Both the position numbers and the translations under genes were made by a program. Shown here piece by piece: positions 5,816 to 10,395 of a DNA stretch of 10,395 nt. The stretch's first letter is position 1, and every line of letters starts with the position of its first letter. Below the pieces are notes generated by a model. It was given only the letters and a program-made list of their open reading frames with translations, made no database searches and was not told where the DNA came from. This DNA comes from Chloroflexota bacterium (GTDB taxonomy: Bacteria; Chloroflexota; Dormibacteria; CF-121): the NCBI GenBank assembly GCA_005881235.1, contig VBEQ01000045.1, positions 1-10,395 on the forward strand. Reading direction: 5' to 3'.

Positions 5816-5831
5816 TTGATAACGTTGTCAA
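5816..5831. promoter_or_regulatory. Probable LacI-family operator
   Basis: TTGATAACGTTGTCAA is an inverted repeat symmetric at 14 of 16 bases around a central CG, the typical form of LacI-family operators. It abuts the TATAAG -10 element of the rightward operon and contains the TTGACA of the leftward candidate promoter. A bound repressor could block both directions. Weaker CAACGTTG cores lie at 5731-5738 and 5944-5951. Confidence 0.7.
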
Positions 5832-5854
5832 TTGAGTCGGCCTAGCGGGCAACC

Positions 5855-5873
5855 GGAGGCGGTTACTGCCTCC
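5855..5873 (+). other. Small leader hairpin before the binding-protein gene
   Basis: GGAGGC (5855-5860) pairs with GCCTCC (5868-5873) around a 7-base loop in the untranslated leader. The same CCTCC (5869-5873) could instead pair with GGAGG of the ribosome binding site (5884-5888). The upstream stem would thus keep the site free. It may be functional or chance in GC-rich DNA. Confidence 0.3.
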
Positions 5874-5896
5874 AAGGGGTTAAGGAGGGTTGTCGC

Positions 5897-7261
5897 ATGA
5901 GCGACCGGATTCACCGACTGCCGTCGCGTGCGCGGACGAGGTCCAACGTTGTCTTCGGCATTCTGCTTCTGATACTGAGCGTGCTCGCGTCCGCCTGCGG
6001 GGCGGGGGGGAGCAACAGCTCCCAGGCGACGATTACGGTGGCGGCCGTGGGGAACCCGCAGATGGAAGACCTGCAGAAGCTGGTCCCCGAATTTGAGAAA
6101 GCGCACTCTGACATCCAGGTCAAGATCGTGATCCTGCCGGAAAACCAGCTCCGCCAACAGGTCACCCAGGATGTGGCAACCCATAGCGGCCGGTTCGACC
6201 TGAGCATGATCGGCACCTACGAGGTTCCGCTGTGGGCAAAAAATGGCTGGATTCAGAATTTGGCCTCCTACGTTCAGAAGACGTCCTCCTACCACCCCGA
6301 CGACCTGGTTCCGGGAGTGGCCAAGGCGCTCTCCTACAACGGAAGCCTCTACGCGGTCCCGTTCTACGCCGAATCGTCCTTTCTCATGTATCGCAAGGAC
6401 TTCCTCCAGGCCGCGGGAGTGACACTGTCGCAAACTCCGACATGGGATGAGGTCGCTGCCGCCGCGCACAAGGTCAACAACCCCAGCAAGGGCATCTCCG
6501 GCATCTGCCTTCGCGGCCTTCCCGGTTGGGGCGAGCAGCTCGCTCCGCTAGACACGATCGTCAATACCTTTGGCGGCAAATGGTTCGACCAACAATGGAA
6601 CGCGCAGCTGACGCAGCCAAAGTTCAGGGAGGCCGTCAACTTTTATGTCAATCTGATCAAGACCGCTGGCGAGCCCGGCGCCGCCAACTCCGGCTTCAGC
6701 GAGTGCTTGAATGCGTACAACGGCGGCAAGACGGCCATGTGGTACGACGCCACCGTCGGGGCCAGCAACTTCACTGGCGACGCGGCGGCCAACTCCGGCT
6801 ATGCGCTGGCACCAACTCGCGACAAGCCCTATTCCGGTTGGCTCTGGGCCTGGTCACTCGGCATGCCCTCCACCAGCACGAAGAAGGACGCCGCCTGGAC
6901 GTTCGCGTCCTGGGCCACCTCGCAGGATTACATCAAGCTGGTCGGCACGAAGCTCGGCTGGAACCACGTTCCGCCTGGCACTCGCACATCAACCTATCAG
7001 TTGCCGGACTATCAGAAGGTCGCTGGTAGTTTCGCGCAGCTGACCCTCGACTCGATCACCCATGCCGATGTCAATCACCCCACCGTGGATCCCGTCCCCT
7101 ATACCGGCATCCAGTACGTGGACATTCCTGAGTTTCAGAATCTCGGCGACCAGGTCTCGCAGCAATTCGCGGCGGCGATCGCCGGTTCGACCAGCGTCGA
7201 CAACGCATTGCAACAGGCTCAGCAGCTGGCAGACGCGGTAGGGAAAAAGTACAGAGGATAG
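5897..7261 (+). CDS. Polyol-type ABC transporter substrate-binding lipoprotein (SmoE-like)
   Basis: 454 aa, usual for family 1 extracellular solute-binding proteins. ATG 5897 has AAGGAGG eight bases upstream. A basic N-terminus, a hydrophobic stretch (about 18-30) and the lipobox LASAC place the lipidated Cys at 34, so the mature protein is tethered outside the membrane. The mature part begins ATITVAAVGNPQMEDLQKL and continues with VILPENQLRQQV, FDLSMIGTYEVPLWAKNGW and YAVPFYAESSFLMYRKD. This pattern resembles sorbitol/mannitol-binding SmoE/MtlE proteins. GKTAMWYDATVGA and SLGMPSTSTKKDAAWTFASW are typical C-terminal-lobe motifs. It delivers substrate to the two permeases encoded next. A polyol substrate is inferred from this resemblance and from the adjacent dehydrogenase; the exact sugar is unknown. 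Confidence 0.9.
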   Translation: MSDRIHRLPSRARTRSNVVFGILLLILSVLASACGAGGSNSSQATITVAAVGNPQMEDLQKLVPEFEKAHSDIQVKIVILPENQLRQQVTQDVATHSGRFDLSMIGTYEVPLWAKNGWIQNLASYVQKTSSYHPDDLVPGVAKALSYNGSLYAVPFYAESSFLMYRKDFLQAAGVTLSQTPTWDEVAAAAHKVNNPSKGISGICLRGLPGWGEQLAPLDTIVNTFGGKWFDQQWNAQLTQPKFREAVNFYVNLIKTAGEPGAANSGFSECLNAYNGGKTAMWYDATVGASNFTGDAAANSGYALAPTRDKPYSGWLWAWSLGMPSTSTKKDAAWTFASWATSQDYIKLVGTKLGWNHVPPGTRTSTYQLPDYQKVAGSFAQLTLDSITHADVNHPTVDPVPYTGIQYVDIPEFQNLGDQVSQQFAAAIAGSTSVDNALQQAQQLADAVGKKYRG

Positions 7262-7285
7262 AAGGCCGACTCTGGGAAGATCGCG

Positions 7286-8245
7286 ATGGCTCGCGTGACG
7301 GTCCAGCCATCACCTCCCACCTCGCTGAGAAGCGGAGGCGGTCGAGTTCGCTCGGCCGCCTCTGCTGATCGCCGGGAGGGCTGGCTGCGCCGGCTTCCGT
7401 TGCTGCCGGCTCTGATCTACGTCATCCTGGTCACGCAGCTCCCCTTCGTGCTGACCATCTTCTACAGCGTGCAGAGCTGGAACCTGCTCAGCCTGGCGCC
7501 GGCGCGCTTCATCGGGCTGCGGAACTATCTGGACATCCTCAATGATCCAAGTATCAGGATCGCCATCTGGAACACGATCGTCCTGACGATCTGCGCCGTC
7601 GCCATTTCGGTAGCGCTTGGCGTTGCGATCGCGGTCCTCCTCAACCGGGAGATCTTCGGCAAAGGCATTCTCCGGACACTGATGATCGGGCCGTTCTTGG
7701 TCATGCCCACAGCCGCCGCCCTGATGTGGAAGGACACACTCCTGAATCCCCTCACCGGCTTCGTCAACTACTTACTTACGCCGATCGGTCTCGGGACCTT
7801 CGACTTCATCAACCGGTTCCCGATGGCGTCGATCGTCGCCATCGAGGTGTGGCGATGGACCCCGTTCATGATGCTGATCGTGCTCGCGGGCCTTCAATCG
7901 CAGAACCAGGAAGTCCTGGAGGCCGCGGAGGTCGACGGCGCCCGCCCGTTGCAAATGTTCCGCTATATCACGCTGCCCTCTATCCGTCCTTTTATCGAGC
8001 TAGGAGCGCTGCTAGGGTCGCTGTTCATCGTGCAGAGCTTCGACACCATCTTCATGACCACCCAGGGCGGCCCCGGAGAGGCGACGACCAACCTTCCTTT
8101 CAAGCTCTATCTCGAAGCATTCCAGGCCTTTGACATTGGGAGGGCCTCGGCGATTGGGGTACTCGCCGTGATCCTGACGATGATCGTCGCCACCTTCGCA
8201 CTTCGCACGCTCTTCAGCATCTTTCAGGTTGAAGCGCGGCGATGA
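7286..8245 (+). CDS. Sugar/polyol ABC transporter permease 1 (MalF/SmoF-like)
   Basis: A 319-aa inner-membrane permease. A soluble N-terminus of about 35 residues precedes six hydrophobic segments near 38-60, 93-118, 131-148, 181-202, 236-256 and 287-309. The EAA loop that contacts the ATPase is clear at 211-231 (EAAEVDGARPLQMFRYITLP), followed by FDTIFMTTQGGPGEAT, common in MalF-type sugar permeases. ATG 7286 lies 24 bases after the binding-protein stop with only a weak GGGAAG site, so it may depend on translation of the gene before it. The stop overlaps the start of permease 2 (ATGA). It should pair with permease 2 to form the transport channel. Confidence 0.93.
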   Translation: MARVTVQPSPPTSLRSGGGRVRSAASADRREGWLRRLPLLPALIYVILVTQLPFVLTIFYSVQSWNLLSLAPARFIGLRNYLDILNDPSIRIAIWNTIVLTICAVAISVALGVAIAVLLNREIFGKGILRTLMIGPFLVMPTAAALMWKDTLLNPLTGFVNYLLTPIGLGTFDFINRFPMASIVAIEVWRWTPFMMLIVLAGLQSQNQEVLEAAEVDGARPLQMFRYITLPSIRPFIELGALLGSLFIVQSFDTIFMTTQGGPGEATTNLPFKLYLEAFQAFDIGRASAIGVLAVILTMIVATFALRTLFSIFQVEARR

Positions 8246-9087
8246 GCGTGCAGGCCGGTCGCACCCAAAGGGGTAAGGCCGTGGCGTCGAAAGTCGGGTG
8301 GTCGGCCCTTGCGTGGTTGGTGGCAATCGTGTTCTTCTTTCCCGTCCTTTGGATGGCGCTCGAAGGGCTGAAGACCGAGGTTCAGGCCGCGAGTATCCCG
8401 CCCACGATCTTGTTCACGCCCACCCTGAGTGCGATCCAAGAAGTGCTTTCTCGAGACTTCCCGCCCTATTTGATCAATTCCGCCTCGGCCACGCTAGGGT
8501 CGACCTTGCTCGTTTTGGTCTTGGGCCTGCCCGCCGCCTACGCGCTCTCGATTCGCCCGGTGAAGCGAACCCGCGACGTTCTCTTCTTCTTGATCTCGAC
8601 GCGCTTCCTGCCTTTCGCCGCCAGTCTCGTCCCCCTCTATATCCTGGCACGGAATCTCCATCTGCTCGACAACATCATGGCCCTCGTCATCATCTACACG
8701 ACGATAAATCTACCGCTCGGGATTTGGCTGCTGCGTTCGTTCATGCTGGAGCTGCCGCACGAGCTCGTTGAAGCGGCGAGGGTCGATGGGGCGAGCATGC
8801 GCCATGAACTGACACGGATCGTGATTCCGCTGATCACTCCCGGCATCGCTGCCACCTCGCTGATCTGCCTGATCTTCTCCTGGAATGAGTTCTTCTATGC
8901 GGTCAATTTCACGTCGAGCATCGCGGCGACGTCGCCGATCTTTTTGGTGGGCTTCATCAGTGGCCGTGGCCTGTTTTATGCGAAGCTGGCGGCAGCTGCG
9001 ACGCTTGCAAGCCTTCCCGTCCTGCTGGCGGGATGGATCGCGCAGAAGCAGCTCATCCGCGGCCTTACCATGGGAGCAGTGAAATGA
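8242..9087 (+). CDS. Sugar/polyol ABC transporter permease 2 (MalG/SmoG-like)
   Basis: A 281-aa partner permease, normal for MalG-type proteins. Hydrophobic segments lie near 20-41, 82-103, 113-136, 142-166, 202-222 and 246-267. The EAA motif is at 177-200 (EAARVDGASMRHELTRIVIPL, with Gly183). The ending QKQLIRGLTMGAVK is the conserved C-terminal signature of this family. The gene overlaps permease 1 and the dehydrogenase by ATGA at each end, so it is translationally coupled on both sides. No ATPase gene follows, which is unusual for a complete importer; the nucleotide-binding subunit must be encoded outside the window, perhaps as a shared MsiK/MsmX-type protein. Confidence 0.93.
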   Translation: MSVQAGRTQRGKAVASKVGWSALAWLVAIVFFFPVLWMALEGLKTEVQAASIPPTILFTPTLSAIQEVLSRDFPPYLINSASATLGSTLLVLVLGLPAAYALSIRPVKRTRDVLFFLISTRFLPFAASLVPLYILARNLHLLDNIMALVIIYTTINLPLGIWLLRSFMLELPHELVEAARVDGASMRHELTRIVIPLITPGIAATSLICLIFSWNEFFYAVNFTSSIAATSPIFLVGFISGRGLFYAKLAAAATLASLPVLLAGWIAQKQLIRGLTMGAVK

Positions 9088-10127
9088 AGGCTGTCGTTTT
9101 CGAGAAACCTGGCCAAGTCGAAGTCACCCGCGTTGCCGACCCTACACCGGGGGCGTCCGATGCGATTCTGAAGGTTGAGGCGTGCGGCATCTGCGGGACG
9201 GATCTGCATCTGCTCGAGGGCGACATCTCGTCGGCACGGTACCCGGTCGTCCCGGGCCACGAATTCTGTGGCGAGGTGGTTGCCGTCGGACGTGGCGTGG
9301 CGAATGTCAGGGTCGGGGACTTCGTCGCCGTCGATCCCAATCTGCCGGATGGCACCTGCCGCTTCTGCCGGATGGGCCGGACCAACCTGTGTGAAAATTA
9401 CAGCGCGCTTGGTGTCACCCTCGACGGTGCTGCGGCTGAGCTCGTCCGCGTGCCGTCCCACGTCGCCTTCACCCTTCCCGCGGACCTGCCCCGGCCATGG
9501 GGAACCCTGGTCGAACCGCTGTCGTGCGCGGTTCATGGCTTCGATCAGATCGGTGTCCGGTTGGCGGATAGGTACCTGATTTACGGAGCCGGCACGATGG
9601 GCTTGATGCTGGCCCAACTGGCTCGGCACGCGGGTTCCGCTGGCGTGGATATGGTGGACAAGAATCCGGCACGATTCGCGCTGGCCAAACGGCTAGCGGC
9701 GGACCGAATCGCCGATTCGGCTAACCAGTTTGAGCGTCCGGAGGGCTGGGACGTCGTGATCGACGCGACCGGCGCGGTCCCCGCCATCGAAGATGGTCTC
9801 CGCCGGGTCAGGCGAGGTGGAACATTTCTCGTCTTCGGCGTGGCCAGCGGTGAAGCCCGGGTGAAGTTTTCGCCTTTCGACGTCTATCGGGACGAGATCC
9901 GGATCATCGGGTCGATGGCCGTGCTCAACAGCTTCGAAAGGGCGCTGGCGCTTGTGGTAAAAGGTGTCATCGACAGCGAGTCGATGATCAGTCATCGATT
10001 CGCACTCGATGATTACCGGAAGGCCATCGACACCTTTAAGAGTGGGCTCGGGCTGAAGATTCAGGTCGCACCCTCGGCGCCGGCCGCGGTTGAATCCAGG
10101 CTCCGGGCTGAAGCCGCCGCGGGCTAA
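9084..10127 (+). CDS. Zinc-dependent medium-chain polyol/alcohol dehydrogenase
   Basis: A 347-aa MDR-family enzyme that probably oxidises the imported polyol to a ketose with NAD(P)+. The start is ATG 9084 (MKAVVFEKPG), with GGGAG upstream and an ATGA overlap with permease 2; a longer frame from 9033 only reads through the permease. Catalytic-zinc residues are visible: Cys37 in GICGTDLH, His59-Glu60 in VPGHEFCGEV, and Glu144 in LVEPLSCAVHG. The Rossmann motif is YGAGTMG (167-173). In the structural-zinc lobe the usual four cysteines are reduced to three (Cys92, Cys95, Cys103), with Asp89 where the first normally sits, so structural zinc may be altered or absent. With the PfkB kinase it fits a polyol-to-ketose-phosphate route. 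Sorbitol or mannitol is plausible but unproven. Confidence 0.9.
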   Translation: MKAVVFEKPGQVEVTRVADPTPGASDAILKVEACGICGTDLHLLEGDISSARYPVVPGHEFCGEVVAVGRGVANVRVGDFVAVDPNLPDGTCRFCRMGRTNLCENYSALGVTLDGAAAELVRVPSHVAFTLPADLPRPWGTLVEPLSCAVHGFDQIGVRLADRYLIYGAGTMGLMLAQLARHAGSAGVDMVDKNPARFALAKRLAADRIADSANQFERPEGWDVVIDATGAVPAIEDGLRRVRRGGTFLVFGVASGEARVKFSPFDVYRDEIRIIGSMAVLNSFERALALVVKGVIDSESMISHRFALDDYRKAIDTFKSGLGLKIQVAPSAPAAVESRLRAEAAAG

Positions 10128-10156
10128 AAGAGTCACCCCAGAGCCTACGCTCGCCG

Positions 10157-10395
10157 ATGGACATGATGCAGGACGGCGAGCGCTACACCCGGATGCCGTA
10201 CCGGCGGACCGGTCGCAGCGGCCTATTGCTGCCGGCCATCACGCTTGGCCTCTGGCAGAACTTTGGCGGCGACCGGCCGATCGAGGCGCAGCGGGCGATC
10301 ATCCGCCGCGCCTTCGACCTCGGCATCACCCACTTCGACCTGGCGAACAACTATGGCCCGCCCTACGGGTCCGCCGAGGAGAACTTCGGTCGCAT
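10157..10395 (+). CDS. YghZ-like aldo/keto reductase (start only)
   Basis: The first 79 codons of an aldo/keto reductase cut by the window end; full-length relatives are about 330 aa. ATG 10157 gives MDMMQDGERYTRMPYRRTGR; ATG 10163 or 10166 are possible, as no strong ribosome binding site is visible. GRSGLLLPAITLGLWQNFG, RAFDLGITHFDLANNYGPP and GSAEENFGR match the YghZ / L-glyceraldehyde-3-phosphate reductase branch of family AKR14. The catalytic Asp (in FDLANNY) and Tyr are present; the Lys and His of the tetrad lie beyond the end. It lies 29 bases after the dehydrogenase in the same direction, so it is likely the next gene of the operon. Its substrate here is unknown; detoxification of reactive aldehydes or sugar interconversion are possible. 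Confidence 0.88.
   Translation, partial: MDMMQDGERYTRMPYRRTGRSGLLLPAITLGLWQNFGGDRPIEAQRAIIRRAFDLGITHFDLANNYGPPYGSAEENFGR

Noticed and set aside
5828..6469. 213-codon leftward frame opposite the binding-protein gene
   Set aside because: It would cover the operator and the lipoprotein signal region; the binding protein is strongly supported by lipobox, ribosome binding site and family motifs.
9033..9083. N-terminal extension of the dehydrogenase to ATG 9033
   Set aside because: The extra 17 codons lie within the conserved C-terminus of permease 2. ATG 9084 gives the normal MKAVVFEKPG start with a ribosome binding site.
8976..9629. 217-codon leftward frame opposite permease 2 and the dehydrogenase
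   Set aside because: Both sense genes carry diagnostic motifs and overlap by ATGA; the antisense frame shows none.

Overview
The window is GC-rich bacterial chromosome with strong AGGAGG-type ribosome binding sites, frequent GTG/TTG starts and tightly packed operons. Together with the peptide/protease family on the left, this suggests a soil-type Actinomycetota, Chloroflexota or Dormibacterota. I infer this from style and family resemblance only; no marker gene is present. I see no rRNA, tRNA, CRISPR array or mobile element.

Left module (1-3789). Two leftward genes come first: an incomplete secreted or membrane-anchored protein with a Ser-Ser-Cys-Thr-x-Cys motif (1-451), and a short SRPBCC-like protein (518-871). 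A divergent intergenic region with a sigma70-like promoter (944-974) then drives a rightward cluster. It holds a 65-aa ORF of unknown function (986-1183), four tandem paralogous small genes of 72-77 aa (1186-2139), a strong hairpin terminator or attenuator (2151-2183), and a 528-aa multipass M50-type zinc metalloprotease (2203-3789). The protease has a PqqD/RRE-like N-terminal domain and appears to start at a CTG codon. The four small proteins share an ungapped 50-residue C-terminal block in which 34 positions are identical in all four. Several precursor-like peptides beside an RRE-like membrane protease look like an uncharacterised ribosomal-peptide processing or export system. This is the most interesting part of the window.

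Right module (3791-10395). This is a carbohydrate/polyol catabolic locus built around a divergent promoter region (5734-5896). Leftward lie a LacI-family repressor and a PfkB sugar kinase, overlapping by GTGA. Rightward lie a SmoE-like lipoprotein binding protein, two ABC permeases and a zinc-type polyol dehydrogenase; permease 1/permease 2 and permease 2/dehydrogenase overlap by ATGA. The start of a YghZ-type aldo/keto reductase follows and is cut by the window end. A near-perfect 16-bp palindrome (5816-5831) directly after the TATAAG -10 element is the probable LacI operator.

Putting the right module together: a polyol would be bound and imported, oxidised to a ketose by the dehydrogenase and phosphorylated by the PfkB kinase, with the LacI protein releasing both arms on induction. 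No ABC ATPase gene is present, so the importer probably borrows one encoded elsewhere. The two modules meet tail-to-tail with one base between the stop codons.
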